Positions 25,174-37,990 are shown, counted from the first letter of the stretch. The stretch is DNA of 64,000 bases from Torreya grandis (GCA_037957365.1 JARHVA010001922.1:1078501-1142500), one strand, 5' to 3'. The notes: generated by a model from the sequence alone, not told the origin. Program-made: numbers and translations.

Positions 25174-25175
<2 letters not shown>

Positions 25176-25957
25176 TGGATATATCTACTTTAAAGATTTA
25201 TTTATATTTTTCCTAATCTCAGTTTTAGAGCCTTACAATGATAAATATTTTTCAAATCAACTTTCCAATAGGCAAGGAGGTTACATTTACACACAAATGT
25301 ACTCTCAAACCTTGCTCTTTTAGTTCCAATTTATTTTGAGTAATTTCAATTCCAAATTATATGCATTGGTTATATGCTATAACATGATCTTGATTGTAGG
25401 TTAGTTACCAATAAATCACTCAAGTTGGGCACATGTAAAGACAAGATGTGCTATACACACCCAAGTACACATTATTTTCCTTTAAAATAATAATTTCATT
25501 AATAGATTAAAGTGGGGGGAATTTTGATGATATTTATGGATTATTTTACACCTTGGTCTTGTACACTTGGAAAACTCAGACCTTGGTTATTAGTCTCAGT
25601 TCTAGACCTTTTCCCACTTTTGAAAGTCTCGCATATGCTCTATCTTAATCCCCTTGGCTTATCTCTTAATCTGACCAATCTTATGTCTATGAACTAGGCC
25701 TTCTATATTGCCTATAATTCTTAAAATTTACTTATCTTACACTCATACAAGTTTAATCTTGTACCTACTTTCATGTTCTTTGGACACCAATGTCTGAGAT
25801 GAACACTAGCATTGATGATAGTGTCTTAACCTAAAACAAATGTCTTGTGCCCTAAAGTCATCTATTTTTCAAGTAAAATTCATCTTAATGGTCAACCTAA
25901 GTGCTTTATTAAAATTTAATTATCCAAAGGGATTTATATAAATACAATATCAACCCT

Positions 25958-26038
25958 CATTCATTCTTCATCTAGAATACATGAAAAAATATCTAGCATT
26001 CATACCAAAGAGCATTCAATTGAGCAAAGCTTTCCTAA
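25958..26038. repeat. Repeat X, copy 2, left part
   Basis: The 81 bp match 19952-20032 of copy 1 and stop exactly at the 5' end of the copia LTR. The last five bases 'cctaa' are the left target duplication; copy 1 has a single 'cctat' at this point. Confidence 0.85.
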
Positions 26039-26332
26039 TGTTAGAGTATGTGTTTCATGCATTTTCTCACATTTTTTAGTGTATTAGCTAGATATTTTAT
26101 CTTTTAGTGAGTTTTTCCTATGTGAGGATTTATCCCACATTGGCTAGTTAGGCTAGTTCAATACTTTTCCTTGCCTATATATGCAAGAGCTTTCCTTTAT
26201 ACTAGAATGCTTCATTCTGAATAAAATATGATTTTCCTTATTTTTACATATCATATCTGCATCTTTCTTGTATGATGCTTTGTTTATAACACTTTATATT
26301 CTTAGGTTGGAATGCCTTTACCATTCATAACA
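26039..26332 (+). repeat. copia 5' LTR
   Basis: It starts TGTTAGAGTATG and ends in CATAACA. It matches the 3' LTR pieces 34043-34209 and 39878-40000 along its length. Confidence 0.93.
26176..26182 (+). promoter_or_regulatory. TATA box of the copia LTR
   Basis: 'cctatatatgcaagagc' is kept in the 3' LTR (34180-34186). An AATAAA polyadenylation-type signal follows at 26220-26225, so the R region lies between them. Confidence 0.7.
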
Positions 26333-26345
26333 TGGTACTAGATTC
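26333..26345 (+). other. Primer-binding site, initiator-Met tRNA type
   Basis: 'tggtactagattc' follows the LTR directly and resembles the TGGTATCAGAGC site used by most plant copia elements. Confidence 0.8.
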
Positions 26346-27965
26346 TTAAAAAAGTTGTAACCATCCATTATCTTTTAATTTTTAGATAATTTTATTCCAC
26401 TTCCATTGTCATTGAATATTCCCTTGTTGTGGAGAGGAAACATAAAAGAAAGGTGTGTGATGATATATTGGTTCCCTTTTCAAGAATTTTTAAATATTTT
26501 GAAGCTTTTCATTAATTTTGAAGCTTTTGGTTTTTTTATTATGGAGATATATTAAAAATTTGATCCTTTGCTATTTCCTTTGGAGGAGAAGAAGCTAAGG
26601 AGAGGAGAGGTTACAGAGATCTACTAAGGTGCAAGGACATCACATTTAATTTTGTGTTGAAAATTGGATCTAAGTACAAAGGTGTGGAGTTTGGTATTGT
26701 ATTTTCTTATCTTGGCTTCTAGCATGGCATTTTCATATATTCAACATTGTTTTTTCTACATTGGAGTTTTTTTAATATTTTTTTTCTTTCAAATTTGATG
26801 AATGACAATGGGGGAGGATAGGCATTGTGTTTTTTATAGAGGCATTGGATTTGAGCAATTAAAGGATATTGGAATCATTATATATCCAAGGCGTTGAGTC
26901 TTATTTTTGGATCAATTTGGCTTCATTTTCTATATATATCCATTGAAACTCTTAATCTTAGCATCCTTATGTTAATCTTTGCATCCTTATGTTAATCTTG
27001 GTGCATTTTTATTTATGTTACAAAAGATATCAAAGATATGATCTATGCATCCTTATGTTAATCTTGGTGCTTTTATTATCTAAATTATCTTATTTTATAT
27101 GTTAAAACTTATTGGTTGAGCATTTTATTCTCACTTTGACCTTGGAATTGAAATTGTAACTTTGGAGCTTATATCTTATTACGGTGAGATTTGCTGCTGA
27201 GAGAGTATTTTAGCTTATGTGGAGAGGTGAAAATGTGTAGAGATAAGGTGTTGAATAATTATAGAGCTATATTTTTGTCATTTTAGATATGAATGAGGTG
27301 TTATTTTTCTATATTTGAGTGCTAAATTGAAAATTGTTGCTCAAAAGCATCCTATTCTAAGCTAGACATCTTTTTCCATAAACAAGGCATTAGAACTACT
27401 TGTGTGAGGCATTAGATCTATTTTTTCTACTAAAATGAGGCCCTTAAAAGGATATGAGCCCAAAAACAATAGTAATCTACTTTTATTTCCTCTCAAAACA
27501 ACTAGTTGTATTCATTATTTTATTTCCAAGCTATATTTTTTGCCTTAAGAGGAAGCATTATTCACTTGCACAAGCATAATGTTAACAAAGAGATTTTTTT
27601 CAAATTAGTTGAAATTTATGATTTGGTGGTTTAATTATAGCTCTAATGAGTGGTTGGATGACTATGTTCTTGTTTGATTTGGTCAAAAAAATTAGTGTTC
27701 ATTATTTTTTAATGTATTGACCAATTTTATGGGAAATCGTAACACAAATAACTTTTGAACCATAACTTAGATTTGAGTTATATATTTTTTTAAAGTGCAT
27801 GAATTTTTATTCTCTACCCATTTGTGTCATTCAATTTTAAAAATGTGCTACTTTTATAAAGTGCCAAATTGCGGGGGGGGTTATAATATAATCTTTTTTG
27901 GGGTTGTCTTGGTGATGATTTTGTGTACCCTTTGCATTTTTTCTACTATTTGGTGATTAGTTAGC
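26346..27965 (+). other. copia 5' leader, with short tandem repeat
   Basis: This 1.6 kb has no protein motif. 'gcatccttatgttaatctt' occurs three times between 26961 and 27067, the first two in tandem. A purine-rich stretch lies at 26585-26610 and a G run at 27872-27880. The length is generous for a copia leader, so a further unrecognised insertion is possible. Confidence 0.6.
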
Positions 27966-28890
27966 ATGGATTATAATTCTGGTGTTGATCATTTTAATCC
28001 TTTTACCACACATAATTACCACACATGTAAACCTCGAATGGAAACAAATCATAAAGTGCAAAGGATTATGGTCCATAATAAATGAAACACAACCATAGTT
28101 CACATGTGAATTTGAAAGATTTCAGCATCAATGTAAGTTTGAAGAGTGTATAGACTTGATTAGGGGATATGTGAGTAATAGTATTTTATTTCATTTTGAT
28201 GGGTGTTATTTTCCATTCAAAATGTGGGCTAAATTAAAGGTTTTATTTGAGAAAGTAGATCACTTGAGAGTGATGCATCTTGAAGTGAAGATTACTTCAC
28301 TAAATACATATGACTTTGCCTCCATTGTAGACTACCTCACTAAGTTTAAGCATTTTTTGACATATTTAAAGGGGAATGGATGAGATAAAAAGGATGAATA
28401 ATGTGTGTACTTGATATTTTCTATGTTGAGTGGCTCATTCTAAATATTAGCTTCTACCTTTTTATCTAGTATGGATGCATTAGGAACCACATTTAAAATT
28501 CTAGATCTAGAGTTATTTTGTGAGAGACTTACTATGGAAGAATCCAAATTATCTCACTTGAGTCTTCCACTTCTCAAAAAGCATTAGTGGCCTCACATCC
28601 TAAGACTAAGTGAAAAAAAAAGAGTAAGAAGAATAACACTCCACCTCAAAATTCACTTAAGCTCAAGACTACTACATCTAAACCCAAACCATCTTCTAAA
28701 TCCAAGAATAAGTCTAACCAATCTTGCTCCTATTATGGGGAGACTAGACATGAAGAGTCTAGGTGTTTCAAGAGAATGAAATCCCTAGAGGATGCAATTA
28801 GGAAATACAAGATTTATATATCCACTCCTTCTCCATCTCATGAGCATGGGAAAGCACTTAATTTTGTTGAGAGATCATAGTTACCTATTT
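27966..28890 (+). pseudogene. copia gag (broken)
   Basis: The likely start is ATG at 27966 (MDYNSGVDHFNPF), followed by NYHTCKPRME, which fits the SNYHTWK motif at the start of copia Gag. The open frame 28156-28383 covers the UBN2-type capsid part: FKMWAKLKVLFEKV, LRVMHLEVKITSLNTYDFAS and DYLTKFKHFL. A Lys-rich spacer (about 28600-28720) leads to the nucleocapsid knuckle at 28724-28780, which reads CSYYG then H then C: the second Cys of CCHC has become Tyr. Gag would package the element RNA. Stops occur about every 30-80 codons and at least two frame changes are needed. Confidence 0.85.
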
Positions 28891-29240
28891 TAGAGAGTTG
28901 GGTTCTAGATTCTAGTGCTTCACACCATATGACTTCTACTAAGGAGTCATTTGTATCTCTTGGTATGAGTTATACTTAAAACATTAAGGTTGGATATTAT
29001 TCCTTAATTTATATTAAGGGGAAGGGTGACATATAGCTATATGGTGGATGCATAAATGATGCATTATATGTTCTAGACATCACCACCAATTTAATTTCAA
29101 TTTATTAGATTTGCCATTTTGGTTAGGGTAAGACAATGACTTTTACACCATAGGGTGATGAAGTTAGATATTTTTTATATCCAAACACACTTATTATATA
29201 GGGTGTTGTTGATCATAGTTCTCAAATTTATTATTTTGAG
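28891..29240 (+). pseudogene. copia aspartic protease (broken)
   Basis: The active site reads SWVLDSSASHHMT at about 28896-28935. The catalytic Asp is present but the Gly of DSG is Ser. The family normally has WxxDSGASxHMT, followed by a beta-barrel of about 100 residues, recognisable here as VGYYSLIYIKGKGD (about 28989-29030), then YVLDITTNLIS (about 29068-29100). The protease would release Gag, integrase and RT from the polyprotein. It has several stops, for instance where Gln or Trp is expected. It continues directly into the GAG-pre-integrase zinc region. Confidence 0.8.
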
Positions 29241-30130
29241 GGTTTTTATGGCACTCCTCCTTTAGGGACATGTTTAGTTTCTCATGTAGATTCTAAGAGT
29301 CAGCTTTGGAATGATAGATTTGGACACATAAACTACAAATATTTGAAGGATTTGAGCATTCATAGTATGGTAGATGGTCTTCCTATAGTTTCATGTCTTG
29401 ATGGAGTTTTCCCTAATTGTGTATGGAGAAACAACACCAGGATCTATTTCCTAAGGGCATGTCAATGAGAGGTTATTCACCACTTGAGCTTATGCACAGT
29501 GATTTGATAGTCTATCTTACTCCTTATTTAATGGATCTAAGTATTTAATTACCTTCATTGATAATTTATAGAGGTGTATTTGGGTTTATTTCCTCAATTA
29601 TAAGAAATAGTCAATTCAAAGTCTTTAAGGCTTTGGTTGAGAAATAGTCATCGAGTTGCATTAATAATATTTGTATAGATAATGGGGGGAGTATTTCATT
29701 CAAGAGTTTGATATTATTTTAGAAGTCCATGGTACTGTTCACCTACAATCTATTTAACATACTCCACATTAGAGTGGCTTAGTAGAAAGGAAGAAATAAA
29801 CTCTAAAAGAGATGGCTAACTACATGATGCATTCATGAGATTTACCTCCTAATTATTGGGAAAGGGTAGTTGGTTATGCGAATTACATTCATAACCACAT
29901 ACCAAATCAAAAAAATTGATCATATGACTCTAAAGGAGGCTTGGTCTAGAACCAATCTTGATGTCTCATTTTTTTGAGTATTTGGGAGCCTTACTTGTGT
30001 GTTTGTACCAAAGAAGAAAAGGAAAGCATTTAATAAGATGAACAAACGTTTGATTTTTTTAGGGTATTACAAGGATATGAGAGATTATCATATTTTAAAT
30101 CCTGACACTCATGATGATTATTTTCAAACA
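29241..30130 (+). pseudogene. copia integrase (broken)
   Basis: The zinc-binding pre-integrase block reads LWNDRFGHINYKYLKDLS at about 29307-29360; the first His of LWHxRxGH has become Asn. The core has LELMHSDL (about 29486), an IDNGG motif with its Asp at 29678, and SGLVERKK with the Glu at 29785. Asp and Glu lie 107 bases apart where D-35-E requires 108, so a single base has been lost between them. DLPPNYWERVVGYANYIHN and a C-terminal KKRKAFNKMN block follow. Integrase would insert the cDNA; this one cannot be made. Confidence 0.85.
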
Positions 30131-31330
30131 CATGTATAGTTTGATGAGAATTTCACATCTCATGACTCTTCGTCTTCTTCCATACCTTTTTATTTTGATG
30201 ATTCACCTCCTCTTGAGGATTCATTCTTTGAGGAGCCAATTCAGGATATTCCTATAAAAGTTAAATAAGAAGAGGATCCTATTCAAACTAATGTTATAAC
30301 TATGTATAAATTAGAATATACTATATTTTTTAAGGTATCACCATTCATATAGGATCTTCCACCTACTCAACATTATCATGCACATTCTATAGGTAGTATA
30401 CTTTTATGTCAGGCATTATTTAAAGATCTATAGTTTTTTTCACAAGATCATGGGATATATGAGTGGGATAATTTGATGATGGATGAGCTTTCTTCATTTA
30501 TGAAGAATCACCCTTGGGATTTGGTCACTCTTCCTAAGGGAAGAAAGTATAAAGAATGTCTTTTTGTAAAGGAGTTCTTATAAGTTAAAGGGATTGATTA
30601 TTCTAATATTTTTGAACCCATTACCAATATGGATCCTATTTTCCTTATGCTTTTTATTACTACATCATAGGGTTAGCCAATATATTAGATGGATGTTAAG
30701 AGTGCATTCTTTCATGGATAATTGCATGAGGAAATCTATATATAATAACCTACTAGGTTTGTTCATGATTCTTCTCTTGTTTGTTGATTTAAGATTATGG
30801 TCTCAAATAGGCCCCTAAATATTGGTATGAGAAGATAGAGTCATTTATTCTCTCCACTAGATTTGTTTACTTCTATTCTGATCCCATAGTGTATATTCAA
30901 CATATTGGGGAGGACATTGTTATTCTGGTCTTATATGTTTATGATCTACTTCTCACAGGTAGCTCCTCATATCAAATTTAGACTATTCAACATGTAATTT
31001 TAGCATAGTTTGACAGGACATATCTTGGCCTTATACATTTATTCTTTTAATTATAGATTTTGCAATCAGATATAAGGATTTATTTGAGTTAGTATAAGTA
31101 CACCCTTGATCTTCTTCAACATTTTGGCATGGATGATTTCAAATGAAGTCCTCCTTTTCAATTTGGAGTGACTCTCACTAACTCTTATACTACTCCACTT
31201 TGTGAACATATATTGTATAGGTAGATGGTTTGGAGTCTTATGTATTTGATCCATAATTACCCTAAAATTTCATTTGTAGTTGGGCTTGTATATAAGTTTG
31301 TACATGACTCTCATAACAATCATTGGTAGC
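30131..31330 (+). pseudogene. copia reverse transcriptase (broken)
   Basis: After an acidic, Ser/Pro-rich linker (30160-30300), the RT starts with WDNLMMDELSSFMKNHPWDL at about 30468-30525 and LPKGRKYKECLF. The palm has GIDYSNIFEPIT (about 30590) and MDVKSAFFHG (about 30690). The catalytic box reads LYVYDLLLTG at about 30935-30960, where YVDD is normal, so one active-site Asp is Tyr. Near 31090 the text YKYTLDLLQHFGMDDFK and, later, TPLCEH match the connection region. Stops are common. The assignment to Ty1/copia rather than Ty3 rests on these motifs and on the order integrase before RT. Confidence 0.88.
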
Positions 31331-31369
31331 ATACCAAGATGATTATATGGTATTTATGAGGCACTACTC

Positions 31370-31726
31370 ATTTTGGATTACACTACACTAGGGCTTCTAA
31401 TTTATTGGTTGGATATAGTGACTCAGATTGGGTAGGTTCTCTTGATGATAGGTGTTCCACTTCTGGCTACATCTTTTATCTTGGTTCTTCACTTATTGCT
31501 TGGTTGTGTAAGAAGTAAGTTATTACACTTTCATCTATAGAGATTGAGTACATGACAATAGTTACAATGAGTCAATAGGTTATTTGACTTAATTAGTTGT
31601 TGAAAATTTTTGGATTTATGTGGGATTCATCCATTATACTTTGGTGTGACAACCAGAGTGCAATACACATATCTCGTAACCCATTTGAGCATCAATAAAC
31701 CAAGCACGTTAAGGTAAATTGATTTA
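31370..31726 (+). pseudogene. copia RNase H, first part
   Basis: The domain reads LVGYSDSDWVGSLDDRCSTSGYIFYLGSSLIAWLCKK at about 31408-31518, ITLSSIEIEYM at about 31525-31557, and CDNQSAIHISRNPFEH with TKHVKVN up to about 31720. These are the standard copia RNase H motifs; the DSDW Asp, the Glu of IEYM and the Asp of CDN are all visible. The expected continuation (a His-Phe-x block with a run of charged residues) is missing here and is found instead at 33759, beyond a 2 kb insertion. Confidence 0.9.
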
Positions 31727-33758
31727 GGGGAATCATATGAGGATCCAAAAATGATTTAAATTTTATCCTTAGATAGTATATTATGTCTCTTATAGGTTAT
31801 ATATGTCTTAAATAGTCCATATGAGAAGTCTATGTTATTCAAAGACGCATAGCATTTGAATTAATGACTTTCTTACCAAACATATGGTTTAAAAATTTGA
31901 ATATTGTTAAGTATTATCTAATGAGTTTTATGAATTTTGAGAGGGTAGAAAGATGTAAAAAACATGTTAAGGGTATTTATATCATATATAAGTCTTATAA
32001 CACATTCATGAGTCAAATGCTATGGTATTATATAGTCATCTTATGTAAAATCATGAATGTGAAATGTAAACAAGGAGACCATTTAGAGGGATAAGTTCAA
32101 AAAGTAGTTATGCCTCTTTTTAGGAATTTTAGGAGATGATTTTTTTTTAGATTATTATAATTACATTCAAATGAAATATAATTATGAATGTATTGTGGAC
32201 AACCTTGTATGGAGAGGAGTGTGGAATCCCTATTTTGACTGTATGAAGAATAATACAGACCTCTATTATGATGGTCATGACTTTTGTGAAATGTATGTGC
32301 TTTGATTAATAAAGGAATGAATTTGAAGTCTATTTAAATTGTGATTTAAGGATTATGTATGATGGTTTTAATAAATATTTAGAAAGACAAATAATGGTGA
32401 AAATAAACCCTTATTTTGAGAAGAACAAGAAAGAGGCCCATATATGTGAGTTACTGGTTATAGTGCAGAATGTATGTAAAAGGTATTTTTTTTTATGGTT
32501 ATATTGATTAGAAAGGTTTATGAACTTACTTTTAGACCTTATATGTTTTAAGGAATAGTATATAAATCATTGAATGCTCAGATAAGACTAATCATAGACC
32601 CTTGTTTGTGTGAAGTTTCCTTATTTACAAACTGATGTAATTTCAATGAATGAATGAAAAAGATGTAGATAAACATTTGAAAATGTGAATAAAGTTTGGG
32701 TAATGTAAATTGAAATCTCATAATAAAATATAAAGAGTGTATCTTTAAGGTGTTTAACAGTTATAACAAGAAACTTTTTGGTTTCCTATAGTTACAGATT
32801 GTACTAGTGGACAATGCGTTGGATTCTTGAATAGACAAGGTCAAATAAATGATTGGAAATTTTTTTAGAGTGTAATTTTAAGTGTTTATAACATGAAATA
32901 AATTTATTTAAAACTTATATTTCTTATAATTTTAGTTTGATCATCCACATATAACACAAGCATGTTGGGTATTCCCTTTTTGTACACAATCAAGTGTAAT
33001 TATGCTTTGAAAGTTGTAGTAGTGGATTTATTTGAGTAACATAAGGATTGGAAAATGTGGAAGAGGTAAAAATAGTCTTAAAAAACCTAGTTTGGAGTCT
33101 TGAAACTCAAGAACATGTTCACAGTTGGGTTTTTGATGTTATCAGGTTATCTTAGGATAGTAAGAACCCTAAACTAGGGCTTGAAGGATCTAAGCAATTA
33201 TAACTATTAAAAATTCATAAAACTTGGAGGAAAGATGTGTTTAGATGTGGGAAAATATATTTTAAGGTTTTTTTGGTGAGAAATTACTTCTGTGTATGGA
33301 AAAGAGAGACTATTTGTGAAGAGAACCCTAGGAGACCTAATTAAGAGAAATAGTGAGCAAAATAGGCTAAGAAAAGTATCTTAAGGAAAGAGTTAAGGAT
33401 TCAAATTTTGTGAATAGATAGAGCTTGAAAAAGGGTATCTTTATAAAGTTATATATTTTATATTTATGAAAGTATAATTATGTACAAAGTAGAATAGTCC
33501 ATAAACAAGTCTAGTAGGACTGAGATAAAGTAGGTAGAGTTGGGAAAAGATGTGAGTTGAGGTTTGGAAGGTGTTGAAATGTAGATGAGAGGTCAAGGAG
33601 ACCCTAAATAACTTGTGGAACATATTATAAACCATATAACAATAAAGGAAACTTATAATTTTGTTGAGAAGTTTGGTCTAGTGAACCATTATCAAAGGAA
33701 GTGATTGAGAAACAAGGTCAAGTATGTTTTCTTTATAAATGATTTGCATATACATATT
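31722..33758. mobile_element. About 2 kb insertion of unknown class in copia RNase H
   Basis: The RNase H text stops at TKHVKVN (31720) and resumes at HFICQHIKDG (33759), so roughly 2.03 kb was inserted at one point. The insert has no recognisable protein, only open frames under 80 codons. No terminal inverted repeat or long poly-A was seen. Near the junctions 'aattgattt' (31718-31725 region) and 'aaatgattt' (33737-33745) could be a target duplication, but the fit to the coding frame is imperfect, so the ends remain approximate. Confidence 0.65.
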
Positions 33759-33935
33759 CACTTCATTTGTCAACACATTAAAGATGGAATTATTATCTTA
33801 GAGTACATTTTGACTCAACAATAGGTTGTAGACATCTTCAAAAATCCTTTTATATCACCTCATTTTCTTGAGTTGCATGGCATACTTGGGGTTTTAGAAT
33901 ATTTACTTGGGGGGTGTTCATGAGGACATCTTCCA
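33759..33935 (+). pseudogene. copia RNase H, C-terminal part
   Basis: HFICQHIKDGIIILEYILTQ, a stop, then VVDIFKNPFISPHF and LHGILGV are the end of the copia RNase H. The normal family text has a Q-x-AD-x-FTK block at this point. It completes the domain interrupted at 31.72 kb and ends about 100 bp before the polypurine tract. Confidence 0.88.
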
Positions 33936-34032
33936 TATTAATTTAATGAGTAAATTATTAGGCCTAATGCTATGACTCGTATTTTGGATATGCCACTATT
34001 TTTTTTGGCTTTTTTTATCCCCTATCTTCACT

Positions 34033-34042
34033 TGAGGAGAAG
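34033..34042 (+). other. copia polypurine tract
   Basis: 'gaggagaag' stands directly before the TGTTAGAG start of the 3' LTR. Confidence 0.75.
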
Positions 34043-34209
34043 TGTTAGAGTATGTATTTCATGAATTTTCTCATGTTTGTGAGTGTATTAGCTAGATATT
34101 TTTTCTTTTAGTGAGTTTTTCCTATGTGAGGATTTATTTCACTTTGGCCAGTTAGGCTAGTTCAATATTTCACCTTGCCTATATATGCAAGAGCTTTCCT
34201 TTGTACTAG
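34043..34209 (+). repeat. copia 3' LTR, left part
   Basis: It corresponds to the first 167 bp of the 5' LTR and ends in 'actag' (34205-34209), the left target duplication of the nested element G. Confidence 0.92.
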
Positions 34210-35400
34210 TGATTTAAGCCTTTTGGGAATATTGGGGTTTTATTCCTAATTTAGTTAAAGGGTTTATATTGATAAATTAGTAAATGATATGCAATAAATA
34301 AGATATTGATTTGTGAATTTTATTTATAATTATAGCTTTTCTAAAAATAGTAACAAGAGGGAGAAAAATAAGACTTAGCTAGAACTGTGCTGATCCAACT
34401 AAGATATGATCTAATATTCATTATGCAAACCTGAGACACTATCACAAATATGATTATGGATTTAATTTTATTATTAGATAGGAGCACTAAAAGTGGACAA
34501 GAGTGGCAACAACATTGTGGTCCTTATCCAATGCTATTATCTTGAGAATCTAATATTTTTGGGTTTTATTCAGTAGGCCTGTGTGACACTATCTCTGAAT
34601 TTGTGAAGCCTTGATATTAGCAATGCTCTATGTAGAGCTGATTTTATTTGTTTCTATGCCTTCAATGTACTTGAATCAAAATTTGGTAAATAGGTAAAAA
34701 GGGGTTAGTATGTGTAAGATGAACTGGACATCCTTCACACCCCATGTGTGGGCACACTACCTACATACCAATGATTCAAAGAGGGATCAAGCCATATGTA
34801 GTTCTCCTTTTGAAAGTGATTGGTGCAATTATGATATATAAATACAAGAAATTATAGAATTGATGTGCTTGAGGATGGCTAGGGAATGATGTGAAGATTT
34901 AGATGTGCTTAGGAATAACTAGATGGCTATATGCAGAGAATAAGGAAGATTGCCTAAGTGATTTCACTTGTATTCTTATTTGCTTGATAATATTTTCCAA
35001 CCCCTTCCAAATGATCTTTGAATGGGATTTTATAGGTCTATTAGTCATGGATTGAATTTGATTACATTAAGCTGACAAGGATAAGGATTGAGAACTAGAA
35101 TAAATTGACCATTGGGGACGAAAATGAGCTAGGATAACAACATCAAAAGTGGACAATAGTGGCATTGACACTCCTATCCTAGTTGGGTGCTATTGTCCTG
35201 GGTAGAAAGGACCTAGAGGGATGGATTGGTCATGAAAATAGGGTCTTGGCTCAGCTAAGATCTGGTTCAAAAGGCTATGGATGATTGGGAATCAATGAAA
35301 ATAAGCCTATGAGGGTCATGAGAGAAAGTAAGAGGGACCTATGGGTTGGGTGTCATTAGTCATGCTCAAGTTACCAATTTTTGCATTTTATATGACTACA
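34210..35400 (-). repeat. 3' LTR of element G
   Basis: It is the direct repeat of 38681-39872. The minus strand starts 'tgtagtcatataaaatgc' at 35400. A TATA-like 'tataaaatccc' lies at 35024-35034 (minus). Confidence 0.85.
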
Positions 35401-37699
35401 TTCCCCCCCTTTATTATAGTGATGTAGCAAATCAAAATACTAGGATAAAGGAAAAATGAAAGCATACCTAAACTTACCTACAAGGGTGAAGCTCATGAAG
35501 CTTATGTGATGTTAGGTGTGCATAGAGAGAGCACATTGTGAAGTGTAAATTTTCAAGAGAAAATAAAGAGTAGATTAGTTCTTACTAGATATGCTATTTC
35601 TAAAATAAAAATGTAAAAATCTAGGTAAAAGAGAGGAAGAGATAGGAATGAATACACCTCACTAGGTACATAGACTAATACAAAACTTATTGTGATGCTG
35701 AGTGGTATTGAATAATGTTAGATGTGTGTTGTACCAAGAGTAATATCAAAAATAGAGTTAAGTGCTCAATTCCCTAAAAAGTGGCTCAAGAATGAAAAGG
35801 CTATACCTTTGGCTCCATATTCACATAATAAGTGAAACTAAGTGGTCATGCATGTGTTGATCGATGTTTGGACTGTGTGTTTAATCCCTCTAAATAGGTG
35901 GCTTAAGAATACAAAGGCTAGCTAGACCTTTGGCTCCATCATTTCCCCAGGAAGTGAAGCTATGAATTGATATTATTATGAAATGTATGTCATATGAGAT
36001 TTATCATAAATCCCATGAATATAATATGATCTGATAATGTTGGTGTTGATAGCCAAATGTATACTGGAAACTAGTCCACTCTTGGCCACTCCAAAAGATG
36101 GAAATTAGGCTTATATAAAAGCTACTCTAAAACTAAGAATCTAGCTTATGTGGAAGCCACTCAAGAACTAGAAATTTAGGATTATATGAAAGCCAAACCA
36201 AAAAATATTCCAACCACATATAGATGGAGTAAAGCACACAACTACTGAGAATTCTTGGACAATGTTGAACTAGGAAAGAAAGAAAATAAATGTACCATGC
36301 ACATTACCCCCAATCACTGGTGTTTGACACATGGATTATGATCTAGAAGTTGTACCAACTACCCTATCTAAAATTATAAGTGAAATATATCATTCCATGC
36401 ATGATACCCCCTATATCTATATTCTCTAATAAAACTATACTGAAACTACTAATTTTGGTTTGAACTATAGCTGACAAAACTATAACTGAACTTACCTTTC
36501 TGCCTACTTCTATAAATTTTGGTGTTTTTGCTATTTGGATATGAGTGATAGAAATGGATAGTATTGGCACTAAAACTATAGTCCAATCTTATCACTATTG
36601 TCTTAGGTCAAATTTGATGACCGTTCTAGATTCTTGATTGTTTTCTGAGTCTGTTCTGACTAGTTTGATGTCTGGTTGGTATTTTGAGTGTTCTAAAACT
36701 AGATTTTTTGATTTATAAAAGTTATGATCTCTATTAAAAAAAAATATTTTTTTACCCTCTTCTAAGGGTAGGAATGGAGACCCTAAAATTACTTCCCTTA
36801 TAAGAAATATCCCTGCAAGTGTGCTATACCAAAAATAATGTGATAAAGCAATGATAATTGACAAGATATCTCAAGATATGAAATGATTTGTATTAAGATA
36901 TTGTTAGATCAATAAGGGTATGCATAGATAGATGTAACAATGTAATAACTTGTACAATGTACTAAAATATAATTTAAAGTTTAGTTATTTTTTAGTTATT
37001 AGTTGGAGGGATGGAGTATGATGTCCATCATGGCATCCAAAAAAACATGAATAATGCATGATATGGATCATGGCATTGTAAAAAATGAGAAGAAAACAAG
37101 CAAAAAGCACAGAAGGTAAGAAGTAAGAATCATAAAAGAGTGGCCAAGGGGACAAGAAAATAAGGGACATGGGTACATGTCACTCAAACTGGAAATCAAA
37201 CATACAAGGCACGTTCAAATGCCACATACACATATAGTTGAAACAAACAAGTTAGCATGGAAGCCACAATGATCTAATTTTTCAATGTTGTGATATTTTC
37301 ATGTAATAGCTGATTTTTATTTTTAAATATGAAATTAACTTGATCATACTGGTGATTTGATCCCTTAGAGTCTTACAAGTGTAAACCCTAGTTACTTTTG
37401 ATTGAACATGTAAGCACATATGTTGAAGATGGTTTGAAGAAGCTATAGGCTGAATGTATGCATTATGAAAAATAGTAAGGCTACCTCCCCTTTGGGAGGG
37501 GTGATAGCATGGACCTAGTTAGAGGGAAATTAGATATCATCCTCTTGAAAGAGAGGAGGAGAAGGGATTTCTTTCCTTTGCATGAAATATGACAGTAAAA
37601 CAAGAGTATCCAAGGAGGAATATACATCTAGGTAGAAGCCATGTATATGGGATAAAATGCATGTAAGTGGAGTTATAAATTATATAACAATATGTTTAT
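35401..37699. other. Interior of G without recognisable genes
   Basis: The longest open frames (36864-36595 and 36570-36364, minus) have no recognised motif. Short duplications are visible: 'ggctcaagaat...cctttggctccat' at 35784 and again at about 35890, and three units of about 36 bp at 36108-36195. The minus-strand polypurine tract is at 35401-35413. Confidence 0.6.
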
Positions 37700-37990
37700 A
37701 AAGATCATTCCACATGAGACATATCAAGTTTGGAATAGAGAAATGTATTTGTGCACAAATGTATAGAAAAATTTGACACGAATAATAACTTTTATAACTT
37801 GTTTAGCATGATAAACTTGAAAGTCTTCCCATATGAGAGATAGAAATCAAGGGATAGAGAATATGAAATTGTGCATGAGTGTATAGAAAAATTTGACATG
37901 AATCATAACCTTTCTAACATGTTTAGCATGATAAACTTGAAATTTTTTCCATATGAGTGAGAGAGAGAGTATGCAAAAGGAATATTGAAA
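37700..37990. repeat. Tandem repeat, about 120 bp, in G
   Basis: 'tagcatgataaacttgaaa' occurs at about 37804 and 37923 and 'tatagaaaaatttgacat' or a close variant at about 37761 and 37881, giving a period near 119 bp; a weaker third unit precedes them. Confidence 0.7.

Larger units (their letters stand above)
23729..25957. other. Gene-free stretch with G-rich tandem motifs
   Basis: No protein motif was found. The stretch holds the 24.46-24.78 kb array and the CT microsatellite listed separately. Purine tracts such as 'attgggggaat' and 'agtggggg' repeat several times, similar to the multiple polypurine tracts that some plant retroelements carry before the 3' LTR. Confidence 0.5.

Noticed and set aside
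24968..25323. Two overlapping open frames with long Ser/Leu runs
   Set aside because: The runs are translation of the CT microsatellite.
20606..25957. X copies as proven LTRs of one element
   Set aside because: The copies are direct repeats of about 0.65 kb, but no primer-binding site, polypurine tract, TG/CA ends or target duplication could be shown, so only the repeat is annotated.
36364..36864. Two adjacent minus-strand open frames as a gene of element G
   Set aside because: No motif, no continuity across the gap and no support from position; short frames of this size are expected by chance.
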